A DNA stretch of 64,000 nt from Odiellus spinosus (taxonomy: Eukaryota; Arthropoda; Arachnida; Opiliones; Phalangiidae). Below, in pieces: positions 21,535 through 33,800 of this stretch. The translations under genes and the position numbers were made by a program. The notes under the pieces were generated by a model. That model saw only the letters and a program-made list of their open reading frames with translations, was not told where the DNA came from and ran no database searches. The stretch's first letter is position 1. The number at the start of each line of letters is the position of its first letter. The stretch spans positions 12,580,183 to 12,644,182 of the forward strand of contig OY987238.1 of NCBI GenBank assembly GCA_963920705.1, written 5' to 3'.

Positions 21535-22290
21535 AAAGGGAGAATGAAAGGGCGAAACAACCTATATAGTCCTGGTCGATTTCCAAAACCGGAAGTCTAG
21601 AGACCCTCGCGAAAATTTTGGCGGGGAAAACTTTTGTCACGTGATCGTCCGCCATCTTTTTGTAGTGTGAAATTTTCGTCTGCTCTAGTGATCTGTTCTA
21701 GTAGAGAGCGAGTGAGCGACAGACCGACGCGACAGACTAACAACTTGAATTTGGTTTGTATGAAATAAAATTAGAAATAGTCTGGCAGCCTGTTACTACA
21801 AAAAGATGGCGGCGCGGCTATGAGACAAGCACCCATTTCCAGCAAATCGACCAGGACTATTTAATCGATTAAGAATACTAAAATAATGAGAAAAACAATA
21901 ATATAACTCATCAAAAATATTTCGTTATTTTATAATCAATTTCCAAAGTTTTCACAATTTTCGTGTTTAAATTAACTTTTAAGGTTTATGCCTTGTTTTG
22001 AAAAAAAGTAAATATAAATTTCGGCCAAATCATATTATTTCAGCCTTCAACAGAGTTTATAATGTCCTAACATTAAAGTATAGGCTGCCTTTGATTATCA
22101 AGGTCTTAGACATCAAACGTCGGCCCATTTTTTTAATATTAGGACATTACAAGCGCTGTTGAAGGCTGAAAAGTTATCAAACTTTAGAAATTAATTTAAA
22201 CATTGAAAACGTGTCTAAAAATTGGGTAAAAATTCTCAAATACGTTTTTTGGCATCCGGTGATTCCGAAAATAATTTAGCTCCAAGTTTC
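21535..22290. mobile_element. Composite TTAA-type element interrupted by a mariner-like MITE
   Basis: Starts TTAAAGGGAGAATGAAAGGG like family E. It is split after CCTATA by a family D element and resumes with TTAATCGATTAAGAATAC exactly where the intact copy at 2765-3249 continues. It ends at about 22288 with TAGCTCCAAGTTTCCCTTTAA, the terminus of the small TTAA MITE at 3824-4019, so at least two related TTAA elements are fused here. Confidence 0.65.
21569..21857. mobile_element. Tc1/mariner-like MITE (family D, copy 2)
   Basis: Same GTCCTGGTCGATTT inverted ends and TA flanks (21567-21568, 21858-21859) as copy 1. In place of copy 1's small insertion it has a GAGCGAGTGAGCGACAGACC segment in the centre. 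Confidence 0.75.
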
Positions 22291-22415
22291 CCTTTAAAGC
22301 TGACTCAATTCGGGCGTCGTCAGCTTGATCAAAGACGTCATCAATTGGGCTATATTTGGCTGTATAATAAAGTTTTTTTGGGCTATATTATATGACGGAT
22401 ATTTCAGTCCAAATA

Positions 22416-22422
22416 TATAAAG
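22416..22422 (+). promoter_or_regulatory. Candidate TATA box for the DNase II gene
   Basis: TATAAAG followed by GCCCGGG, 46 bp before the DNase II ATG. An initiator-like TTCATCA lies about 30 bp downstream, the usual distance. Confidence 0.4.
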
Positions 22423-22467
22423 CCCGGGTATCTTCTAAAAAAAATTCTCTTCATCATAGAGATTAGA

Positions 22468-25235
22468 ATGGATTTTACATTAATTCGTGTTCTCTGCTCT
22501 ATATTTTTCTTCTTCATTTTCGGCTCATTATTTAATCATTGCCAAGCAAAATTATCTTGTAAAAACGAGAATGGTCAAGACGTTGACTGGTAAGAAATGA
22601 AGAAACCTTTCTTTATTTCGAAACGTTTAGAATTAAAGTTTTCTTCGTGTAAATATAGGACCATATTTTATAAATTGCCAAAGGCATCAAAATCGACTAA
22701 TAAAATAATCGCGGTCGGTGAAGGGTACGCTTATTTGGAAGTTCCGTCGAAAGGGGCGACAAGTGGTCAATGGGTTCTTTCCGAATATGGCGCCAAAGAT
22801 CCCAATTCCCTTTTCGGACGAACTTATAAGCAATTAGAGGGTAAAAGTGGTAAAGTGAGTATTTCATTCATTGGTAAATTTTTCACCAAATTAGAAGAGG
22901 ACTTTTTTTATTGATTCTTCTTGTAAAAATAATACATTATGTTTGAAAAACGGGTATATATATTAGTAGAGTTATAAATTATTATAAATTATGTTATTAG
23001 GGACTAGCTTACATTATCTACAATGATCAAGAACCGAATAAAAACGGATCTTCTAATATATACGGCCACACTAAAGGTAGATAAAAAAATTTACATTTAC
23101 TGCACAGCACGACTTTGGCCGTATAACTTTCACGCTTTGTAGATATTTAAATAATCACGATTGGCTTGTTTCCCTGGTTTATATGGTAGTTCTATCGTCA
23201 ATGTAAACGTCACGGAAAAGCACAGTGAAAGGTACACGACATAGCCCGTGATATCTACGGTATAGATCCAATTGATCGAAGTCAATCGGATCGACAATTT
23301 CATTTCCAATTCGATCACGGTCACCGCTACGTATTTGTTTGATGTAACACATATCCATTTGCACGTTGTCTGTTTAATCATCGCACTGAGAAACTTGTTT
23401 GTCAATGTTTCCAAACGTATCTGGTAAATCTTTAATTTGGATGAAACTAATGTCAGCAAGTACCTAAACCAAGCACTTTAGACGGTTCTGACACTTACCC
23501 GTTCTAAGAACCATTCCCAAACAATGGTTGCACTATAAAACACGAACAAGCAAGTACTTCCAAAATTGATTGACGCCAAATCTCGAATGATATATGGACA
23601 TTTGAACAGGAATATTAGCCACGGATGGGGTCACTGGTTTCTGGTTAATTCACAGCGTTCCTAATTACCCACCAAGTCCCGACGAAGATGACTTTGATTT
23701 TCCGGACAGCGGCAGAAACAATGGTCAAACTGGACTCTGTCTAAGCGTCGACTTCGAGACTATAAAAGAGATCGGTTAGTTTTTTCCCGTCTAAAATTAG
23801 CCCTCACTTCCTTGCTTGTTTTGGTAAAAACTAGTATAAATTGACGAATTTCAGTTGAATTAATGCGTTACAACAAGCCTAACATTTACGCCAAGAAATC
23901 CAATTCCGCTACTGATGCCCTGGAACCCGAGTTTAAAAACTTCTTCACGACTGAAAGAGCAATTTACGTCAAAACGGAACCTTTCACCATCTCCAAGGAG
24001 ATTGAAACTGTGGGTGGACAGAAATTTATGGCTTTTGCAAAACACGCCAAATGGGAGAAAGGTGCATCTTACAAATACTAAAAAATCAAGAGCTACGGTC
24101 ACACTAGCATTTCTTAATCGATTTGAAACGGTAAAATCAAACCGATATTCAAATCGCCAGGAATCGTTTTAAGCGTCACGTGTTCACGCGTTATCTTTAT
24201 AAATCGATTTATTGTAACTTCATCGGTACGAAACTGGTTCCCGAAGCAGTTTCGAGAAATCGAATCAAATCGATTCGAGAAAAGTCGATTTTTCCGTTCA
24301 CACGACTCCAGCGAAACGTTGTGAAACGGTTTAAATCGATTCCAATGCCTAGTATGAACGCAGCTAAATAGATAAGGCCTCAACACGAATTCAGACACCA
24401 CTCTTAATCATTTTGCCATATCAGACTTATTCGACGACGCTGTGGCACCCGGTTTGAAAGCTTCTTTGCTGGTACAAACCTGGAGAAGTGGAGCTGGAAA
24501 TAAGATGAGCGCGGATTGTACTCGCCCTTACTCCGTTTACAACGTCGACGAAGTTCTAATCGATTTTAAAGGTCAAACGGAACCCGAAACACTTCCCTTC
24601 CCACGCACTAACGATCACAGTAAATGGGCCATAGCTCAAGACCGATTTCCTCCTTGGGTTTGCGTCGGAGATATAAATCGAATGGTACGGTAAATGTATA
24701 TTTTTTCATGTTTACACATGACGTCATTCATCCCATTATTCGGTTATTATTAAGCAATCCAATCGACGTAGTCTTTCGACAAGAGACCCATTTGATTAGA
24801 ATATCAGAGATCAACTTGAAATAAAATTAACGGAATAATTTAATTGATCAATGGTAAGCGCGGAAGATTATCATTTGAACAAATCAACATAAAATGTTTT
24901 GACTAAAACTCAACGTATCTGAAAGCGCGCCTTTAATTTATTCAGTTTTATATTCATATGTTTTTATGTTTATCGCCTTGTCATTGACCTAGTTTGTGAC
25001 GAGTCTGAGTAAACAGATAAGAGGAATATGTCTAAACGTATATTTGTCCCTAATCACCGCTCTTTCGCTTTACTATTTCCACTGACAAACATAGGAATCG
25101 CAAAGGAAACGAGGTGGGGGTGCTGTTTGTGTCAAAAATACCCCTGCTTGGAAAGCCTACAAAAGCATCATAGACAAATACGAAGCCTGTTCCATCCAGA
25201 AGACTTCAAAACCGACGATGGTTCCTGAAGAATAA
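22468..25235 (+). CDS. Deoxyribonuclease II (lysosomal acid DNase)
   Basis: Acid endonuclease that degrades DNA in lysosomes or the gut without metal ions. Exons: 22468-22589, 22659-22854, 23001-23076, 23610-23774, 23855-24061, 24425-24684, 25095-25235; all junctions are GT-AG and phases agree, giving 388 residues. The N-terminus (residues 1-27) is a signal peptide ending NHCQA, followed by LSCKNENGQDVDW and the family motif YKLP. The family motif HSVPNYPP is in exon 4 and carries one catalytic-site His. The second, DHSKW, is in exon 6, with CVGDINRM just before the last junction. RGGGAVC, also conserved, opens the last exon. Exon 6 must end at ATG|GTACGG (24684), not at the next GT, for the frame to reach RGGG. 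A poly(A) signal AATAAA lies at 25251-25256. Intron 5 hosts a MITE. Confident family assignment. Confidence 0.93.
24094..24366. mobile_element. MITE family B, copy 3, inside DNase II intron 5
   Basis: Starts AGCTACGGTCACACTAGCAT and ends GCCTAGTATGAACGCAGCT, inverted ends of the family. It fills most of the 363-bp intron 24062-24424. Spurious frames across it are not exons. Confidence 0.8.
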
Positions 25236-25526
25236 TTTTATAAATTTTGAAATAAATTTGAATAAAAGTTAAACTTTATTTTGTTTGACGAATACGAGGT
25301 CTTATCAGCGTTTGTCTTTAAACCCAGCGGTTACGATTGAAATTACTTCTCACGACATAATCTTCGTGAGATAAAACCAAAATTAACGTGATGATATTGT
25401 TCACAAACCTTTTTTTATATGTGGATAAGAAACAGAGGATGATCTAACTGTTCTAACCTGTAGAAATATTGCATTTCTCTTCTATTTCTATTTCCTCTGT
25501 TTGAACGAAATATTCGGCGTTTTATC

Positions 25527-28500
25527 ATGGGATCCAAAATATATCTTCCGTTTATTCTCGTTGTAGGATTTTGTTTTTTCTCTGGTAAGCCTTAAAGTCG
25601 TAATTAAAGGGAGTGTGAAAAGGAAAATGAAGTGTTTTTTATCGATTTTTCGCGTATAGCGTATTATTTTTTAGTTTTGGGTTCATGGGCGAACTCGTCT
25701 CTGGTTCAACATTGAAATAATAAATTGATTGTTCCTGAAGCATTTTCTCTAGACTCAGGGGAATTCTCTATAGATTCCCAAACTAGCTTAACTTTATTTA
25801 ATCATTTGGTTTACCGGTACGTACTGAAGGTTAGGATTTCTTTATTTCTTCTTTGTAGTCCTCGCATTAGACGAAATAACGGAAATGGCCTGCGGACCGG
25901 AACAACCCGCCGTTTTCGGAGACGAATCCGGCAATATTTATAGTCCCGGATATCAAGAAGGATCAAATTACGGAAACGACTTACGATGTTCCTACATGAT
26001 TCTAGGAGAAACAGGCAAGGTACATTTTCAAGGGGGTTGACACTCGCTAACTCGGGTGTACAAAATTTTTGAACTCTTTACGCTATTAAAGCTGTACTCA
26101 GAGTTCATAAAAGTTCGATTTCAATGAACTGTCAAAGCTGAACTCCGGTGTACAGCGATTTCAAGAGTGTCTGACCGCTCTTACATTTGACACATTCTTC
26201 AAATTTTACACATTTGGGACGCCCTCCTAGTTTTAAAATTTTAAAATGTGTAAAATATGTAAAATGTTGTCTTGGGCTCTGTTCTTTTATTTAATTTTTA
26301 AAACAGGGACTAAAGTGTTCCAAATTGGTTAGTTGAGAAAATCTCAAGTACCCAACGTTTGTACAGTGGAGTGGCGCGTCTTAGGCACTGTGTATCTTGG
26401 GCCTCATAATTGATCCATCCTTGATAAAACAATTTATATAGCCACTTCAGCAAACCTTTATCGTAACACATGTATAGATCCTATGAAATCTAAACCCTGG
26501 GGCATTTTTATAGCCGAGAGTATCCAGTCTTCGCGAAATATATTTGTCTATGTTATATACGAAGATAAAATAATATCCGGGGAAAAAAATAAAATAAAAA
26601 TAAAGTAAAGAAAGGGGTTAACTTGATTATTAGGTAATGGAAGTAACGGTGATAGACTCCGACATTGAAGCCAGCGCATCCTGTAAGGCTGATCAGATTC
26701 GTTTCCGTGGAAGTCGAGGTCTTCTAAAGACTCTATGCGGGAATCTCAAAAACTACGAAATATTTAGCAACGATACTTGGATGACCCTTTATTTCAACAC
26801 CGATTTTATGACCACAGGGCGGGGTTTCAATATTTCTTATCGCCTGAAAACCGCCAATGAATGTGAGTATGAACAGAAATCCATCATCAGAAGTTTTTAT
26901 CATTACTTGATTATGAACTTTCAAATGGACAAAGCTAAGGAGAATGCACCTAACAAGTAATTTTTTTATCAATTGCTAAGCCTAATCTTTGAGTAAAAAA
27001 AATTACAAATATATTAAATTAGAAATTTATTTAAAACTAACCCGGAAAATAGGCTTAGCTGGATTCATGGAGATCCTGAATTTTTTCGCATTGAATCTAA
27101 TGTTATTGGAAGTCGCACGGAGATCTCGTCAGTGACCCTTGAATGCGAAGAAATTCAGGATCCCCATGAATTCAGCTAAGCCTATTTTCCGGGTAAGTTT
27201 TAAATTTGTTTCTAGTTTAATATTTGTTTGTAATGTTTTTGTTGGATTAGGCCTATTTAAACTATAAAAAATCACTTGCATTCTCCCTTTAAGTCCTACT
27301 CACACTATCAATGTCTTCTACTATATCTGTACTACTATTCGAGAACAGCTGACCATGTAGCGAATCCTCAGTCGGATGAATACACAATATAAACGTAGTA
27401 TATTATTAAAAGTAGTTCACGTAAACTTTTCTTTTACTACGGACCCCAAAATATTCACTTCTACTAACTTGTTTCTGATAAAAAAAATGTAATAACATAA
27501 AATTACGATGGTGGTTTTTATCTGTTTTAAACCAGAGGCCGTTAAAATTTATTTTTGCCACTTTCTGTATATGTATACGTTTTATAGCCAAGTACATTTG
27601 CGGAACTCGCCAATTTCGGTGTTTAAACGACAAATGCGTCCCTCGTTCGGCCGTTTGCGATGACGTTGACCAGTGCGGTGATGGTTCGGACGAAGCCAAT
27701 TGCCGTAAGTTTTTATTACTAACCGGAAAATTGTAGCTTTAGGCCAGAAGTCGTGTTTGAACTCTCTCAATAGCGTTACTAAAGGACAACCCTCGTAAAA
27801 AAAGGACTGAGTTCGTCTCTAAAAGATTTCAAGTTAAAATTTCTCACGTAAAGATATCTTTGAAGGTTAACCAAGTTGAATTGATATTAAAATTCTATGG
27901 AGTTGTAATTGATTTAGTATCAACACTGAATTTTTGGTCTAAATTATGGTAATCTCCTATAGAAGTGTTCCAATCAGAAACAAGCTAAGCCTAAACACAA
28001 GCTCAACAGTGCATACGTAATCAGCTTTGAAATCGCTTTTGTCGGTGTTTGCGTGTCCCTTTAAAGGCCCTATAAGCTCGGAAATTTGCCCATTTAAATG
28101 CTCTTCCCTTATGCACACAAACTAGCAGTTTGTTATGGTCAACGTCGTCTGCTTAGCTAGAAAATAAGGCGACTTTAAAGGGAATTTAAAAAACGCAGAT
28201 TGTCCCTTTAAGTCATCTGTCAGTGCGGCAGCAAATAAACAATTTTTGTTCCCTTAAACACCAATGGAACTGTTGGAAACTTGGAGCACTTCTAGACGGA
28301 AATTTCGTTGTATTTAAGGAACGTTTCACGAGACTTGTCCTTTAATAGCGCGGAGGAAAGACGAAGCTTTTAATTGCGGTGTGCCTCCCATATCTCCCGA
28401 TTTGACTTCCGGTGAGGATCGAGTCGTCGGTGGTAACGAAGCCGTGCCCGGAAGTTGGCCCTGGCAAGTCGATTTGCAAATGGAATCTATTTATCCCGGA

Positions 28501-30097
28501 GGACACGTTTGTGGAGGGACTCTTTTGAATCATCAGTGGATCTTAAGCGCGGCCCATTGTTTTGCAACGTAATTATTTCGTTATTCAATTGGTTTTTCAA
28601 AGATGATTCGAGAGAATTCTTAATTTTGTCCATCATAAAAAATATCCATTATGAAGAAGAAGACTTAACTAACCCTTTGTGTAGTTCAGTTTGCAATTCG
28701 GTCCAACTAGGGTCAAACTTAGTTTCGGGCTCTGTAAAAAGGAAGTAATCGGATGATTTCCGGTATTACACGAGTTTGACTTTTTTATATATAAGCCCAT
28801 TTCGTTTTTATGGCTCAACTTTAGAGTTTTTCTTCTTCTAACTTTTTTGAGAACTTTTCGCGGTTTTAAATCGACCATTAATCTTTAACGCGAGCAGAAA
28901 CACTCGGCCGGAGGAGTGGAGGGTTCGATTAGGCGGTCATCACAAATTCTCCAATGATGGGAATGAGCAGATTCGCCGTGTAGAACGGATCGTGATTTAT
29001 GGAGTGTCTCAAACAGAGGTGATTCTTTTCTCACCGTCTCACTCCCTTAAAACCTTTCCTTTGTTTTATGTCGATAAATCTCTTTTTGTAGACTTTCGTA
29101 GATAACTTATTTAAAATACCAGAAAAGAAGTTGGTTAAAACCTCTTTGTAGACTTTATTTCTTTCACGGATTTAACTTTAAATGGCAGAAAAAGAAGTTT
29201 GATGAAACTTTTGTGATAAATTGGTTTTAAAAGGTTTAATTCTTTTGTCTTGCCGGGGTTACTATACTCCTGTCCAAGATAAGTTGTCCCACTGATCAAA
29301 GCTCTGAACCTCTTCCTATGAACAAAAATTTTTGATCATTGCTTAATAGTTCGAAGAAACTGGTTGGTACAACGAAGACGATGACATCGCCCTCTTGAAG
29401 TTAAATTCTCCAGTCTCGTTCACAAAAACAGTGCAACCAGTATGTCTTCCCTTAGTTGATGAACCCGATGTTCCTGCTGGAACCAAGTGCTTTTCTACTG
29501 GATGGGGAGACACTAGAGGCAAGTTGAACACAAGTTTAGGACACTCGGTGGCCTAAAAGTGGGGTTATTGATATCCCCACGTATAAATTGTCTCTCCAAT
29601 CTCAATGATAGACTGTCCTGAAATTTAGTCAGCTTGGTACTCATGTGACAACCCCCCTACTAAACTCGGCTACTCATACAACAGTCGTATTAATTTTTTC
29701 AGGCAGCGGTCTTGGCCTCGTTTTGAAGCAACTACCTTTGGAAGTATTTCCCATGGAAAAATGTCGAAACCAATTCATTAGAACAAGTAATCTCACTCTG
29801 GTGTGCGCAGGATCAAGAGGCGGTTTTGATGGACTGTGCCATGTATGATTTAACGCATTTAGATATTGGAATTTTCCATTGAACAATATATACTATTTCT
29901 TCATTTAGGGTGATAGCGGCGGCCCCTTAGTTTGCCAAAGCCCTATCGGTAGCTGGAAACTAATCGGGTTGACAAGTTTTCTGACTCAAATGAACATATT
30001 GGATGGTGTTTGCGCTGTGCCCAATAGCCCATCGGGATTCACAAAAGTTTCCTTTCGAATGGATTGGATACAGCGCACTATCAAAATTTATGGATAG
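25527..30097 (+). CDS. Secreted CUB-LDLa-trypsin-like serine protease
   Basis: Exons: 25527-25584, 25859-26019, 26634-26862, 27588-27704, 28349-28568, 28898-29018, 29350-29518, 29703-29842, 29909-30097; phases agree and the product has 467 residues. Order: signal peptide, CUB domain with four cysteines split over exons 2-3, one LDL-receptor class A repeat in exon 4 (ending [10 protein letters not shown]), then the protease. The zymogen site is DR|VVGG. The triad is His in SAAHC, Asp in DDIALL and Ser in GDSGGP. The S1 pocket reads GFDGLCHGDSGGP, placing Gly where trypsins have Asp189, so cleavage after Lys/Arg is unlikely. A Cys in NCGVPP probably links the light and heavy chains. Intron 7 has a GC donor (AG|GCAAGT at 29519). 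Arthropod relatives act in immune or clotting cascades, digestion or development; the role here is not known. Confidence 0.92.
26985..27292. mobile_element. Foldback MITE family A, copy 3, in protease intron 3
   Basis: Arms GGAAAATAGGCTTAGCTGGA (about 27044) and TTCAGCTAAGCCTATTTTCC (about 27171). The right end is GCATTCTCCCTTTAA with TTAA at 27289-27292. The left end is worn. Confidence 0.75.
28061..28211. mobile_element. TTAA-flanked MITE (family F, copy 2), in protease intron 4
   Basis: TTAA at 28061-28064 and 28208-28211. Ends AGGCCCTAT and GATTGTCCCT. Core GTCAACGTCGTCTGCTTAGC then AAGGCGACTTTAAAGGG. Closely matches 48190-48350. Confidence 0.75.
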
Positions 30098-30840
30098 TTT
30101 AGCCAATTTTGAACGTTTGTTTAGGAGCTTGTAAAATATCTATAAAAAATTGTTTCAAATTTTTTTTTCTCGCTTGTCATATTTTCTTGGTATTAAGAAA
30201 ATAGCTCCTGCGTATTTTTACTCTTGAAATGGTAATCTGGTGTGTCCTCGGTCATTGGCCATCAACTGCACCCTCTAGAAAACTATTAGTCTTCCATCAT
30301 TTTTTTATTTACACATGTAAAAGGCTCACAGAACACGTTACATCAAAGCAAGGTGCCAAGTGCTTTGAATAGCCCGGGAAACTTATACAAAATCTGTGGT
30401 AAATTCGTTTTTTTCCAGCCCATAAAGTCGCTAGACTCGCCGCTAGTCGCTACTTGATACGTTGCAACGTCGTCTGCTTATATTTGCTAACTAATCTAAT
30501 ACCAAAATAATTGTTTTTCGGCCGTTTGATTCGCCTGACGTTAATTTATAGTATAGAGTTTGAAAATAAAATGAAAAGATAACTCGACATCAATTTTTAA
30601 CTAATTTAAGGTACTTTATTTTTTAATTGATAGTCATATTAATTTATCTGTATTTTTTAACCACAATGAAAGTTTAACTTAAAGGAGACATTTTTGTTCC
30701 TTAGGCCTTGGTTTCTACGATTACAAAGGCTAAATTTACGAAGTTCGTAACACTGTCAGAGTGTCAGTATCTTTTTGTACTTTTGTAGTCCTCACAAATC
30801 CTAGAGAGATCATCATTTGCAAACGTCAACAAAAACAGCT
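30098..30840. other. Spacer between protease and golgin-84
   Basis: 3' flank of the protease and presumed promoter/5' UTR of golgin-84. It contains a family F fragment at about 30463-30485 (GCAACGTCGTCTGCTTATAT). An in-frame ATG 24 bp upstream (30817) could extend golgin-84 by eight residues. Confidence 0.5.
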
Positions 30841-33800
30841 ATGTCTTGGTTTGTGGATGTAGCTGGGAAAGCGGAGGAGCTATTGAATAGAGTTGACAAG
30901 ACAGCGGCAGTAGCCCTACAACAAAAGGAACTGAAAGAGAAAGAAAAGTACGATCGTTTGAAATTATCATCTCAACCAACTCATTATGATTATGATGGTG
31001 ATCAAAATATCTACAACAGTAGTGGTTCTAAAAATTTGAGGTAAGATTCTTTTACTTGTGAAAGTTTGAATAGAATTTTATAAGAATATTATTTTAGCCA
31101 ATCTTCTTCCCTATTCGTTCCTAAAACACCTGATTTGAAAATGACTACAAATACTGGCGCTATACCAAAATCGTCAAAATCCCCGCAAACTAAAGAAGCT
31201 CCTAAAACCCCCATTGCAGCTTCAAGTTCAGGCAATGATGAAGAAAGTCTTTTAGAGTTTTTAAATGCTACTGTTGAGATTCCATCCCCAAAAATTCCAC
31301 CAAAGTTAAAACTAGCTAATACGAGTTCTAAACAAGAAGAAAAAAGTGATCAGGATGTTGTTGTAGTTTCGGAAAAAACTCAAACTATAGTTGATTTAGG
31401 TTCAACGCAAATTTCTTCCAAAACTAATGATGGTAATTATTAGTTTTTGCGTTTATTACGAGTCTTAATTTGCTAATTTTAAGTTTCTTAATATAGAAAA
31501 ACAGTTTACCATGCAAGAAAAAAAATTGGAAGAAAATAAAGTACAAGAAGTTCCAAGACCAAATTCTTTTTTGGCTTCCGAAGTTAGGGAACTAAAAGCC
31601 AGGGAAGTAGATTACGCTGCAGCTTTGGAGGCCAAGGATTCGCAGCTAGCCATATTAAGAGTCAGACTACAAGAAGCCGATCACGAGTTAAAGAGTACTA
31701 AAGAAGCCTTGAAGAAATATAGCGATGATAACGAAAGGTGATTAGCATTTGATTTAAAGTAACCTTAGTTTTAACGTAATCTAATCTCGTACATGTAATA
31801 ATGATTCATTAAGGTTAATGAAAGAACATACGGCCGTAAGCGAAGTTAATAACGATGCCATTGAGAAATTGCAACAGAAATTAAGGGAAACTGAAATGGC
31901 TCTACAAGAAGAAAGGGAGTTACGTGAAAAGGCTTCGGTAATCATTATTAGAAATGAAGTAATCTTCAAAATTAAATTAATTCAGTATTAATTTTAATTT
32001 TACTCGGATCTAGGCTGAAGCTCGACTTAATTTTTCAAAGCTAGAAGAAGAAAAACAACAACACGCCTTAAATCTCGCATCAACCCAGAAAAATCTGACT
32101 GAGCTTAAAGGTGAGAATTAACTTAATCTTCAATTTTGGTATTTTAATTTTATTTAAAAAATCTCTAGCTCAAGTTAAAGATCTTAGTCAACAACTGCGT
32201 CAAAGCAAAACAGCTTTAGAGACTGTCAAACAAGATTTGGCTTATTATAGACAAAAAGCTCAAAGGCTGTTACAGGTAAGCTTCTTGTTAAAGTAGAAAC
32301 GCAATCTGACTCGATTTGAATTGGGGAAAATGCAACCCAACTATTATTTATATCATTTAAAAACTAGTAAACGCAAACAAATAATAATTTTTATATAAAT
32401 TTTTAACTTAATTTTGATATTAGGCTTAACAAGAATTCATAGCATTGTCATTAACGAGTCTCTGGACAAAAATCTAAAGCCAACGCTTATCTTAAGCCTT
32501 ATTTAAAATGATTTACTATTAGAATAAAACACGTGATTAACTGGAGACTTGTCAATAATGAGTTATCAAAATCTCCGTGAATCCTTGTTAAGCCTACTTT
32601 CATAGAAAAGTTAAAAATTGATTTCTATAGCTTAATATTTGTTCTTAAATGTTTTGCTAGTGGATTAGACGTTTTAAACTGAGAAATCTATGATAAAATA
32701 TCACTGAAAGTCACGCTGCATTCTCCCTTTAATAACTTTAATTATTTTCTTTGTCCATAGTCGAAAGAAAAATTGATTTCAACGTTAAAGGATAATAGTG
32801 TAAACAACGACGAACAATCGGAAGGCTCTGAAGGAAACCAAAGAATATCTTTGGAAGAATCTTTAACCAAAGAGAATGATTCTTTGCGAGAAGATTTAAT
32901 CCAAGCCAAAGCCACTTGCGAAACTTTGAGGTCGGAATTACAAAGTTTGGAACATAGTTGCCAGGTAACTTTGTCAATTGCGAAAGATTTTATTGATCTT
33001 TAAAATAGAATTTGATAAAAATTAAGTTAATTAACTGATATTTTCAGGAAGAAATAGAAAGGATGAATGAAAAATGCCGTAATTTGGAAGAAAGTCTTCA
33101 AATTGAGAAGAATTGCAGGGAAGACTTAGAGAATGAAATTTTACAGCACAAAGAAGTAAGAAAATAGACTAAATCAACTCCGAAAATGTCAGCGAGACTG
33201 TGGGATCCAATATTTATCTATTAAACTGCTTTATAACAACTTTTGAGTTCATTTAAAGGAATAATGAAAACAATGTGTCTTTAATCAGGAGCGTTAAAAA
33301 CTTCTAAACATTTTTCAAACTCATCAAAGGTTTTTCGTTAATTAATAAAGTTGGGATTCAAATCTGCTAAGCCTAAATGATTGGTAAAAATGATAGAAAA
33401 TCTATAACTAATCAAACTCGTATTAAAAAACTCTTGCATACTTTAGAGTTTTGATTAATTAAATTAGGCTTAGCTAGATCAAAGCTCTCAAATTTATTAA
33501 TTAACTGTATATTAATGAGTAACCTTTTGTGACTACTCATAACTTTTAATTAAAAATAAATATATCTTCATTATCCCTTTTATTTAAATTTAAACTTTTT
33601 AAAAGTTCACTAAATTTGATTTTATTTAAACTAGGAACTAAAATATCTTCGAGAAGATTTAACGAGAACCAAAACCAATTTACATTCACGTATTAAAGAT
33701 CGTGATTTAGAAGTTGAAAAGCTTAGAAAACAGGTTACAAAACTTTAGATTCCAATTTATTCAAAATCAAATTAATATTTAATTAATTAATTTAAAGTTA

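Noticed and set aside
22597..22658. ATG-started frame before DNase II exon 2
   Set aside because: These bases are intron 1; the true N-terminus is the signal peptide exon at 22468-22589, joined in phase.
24115..24401. 95-codon minus-strand frame in DNase II intron 5
   Set aside because: Falls on a family B MITE and carries the same peptide seen at its other copies.
24682..24693. DNase II ending at the TAA after NRMVR
   Set aside because: It would drop the conserved RGGGxxC end; splicing at 24684 to exon 7 (25095) restores it.
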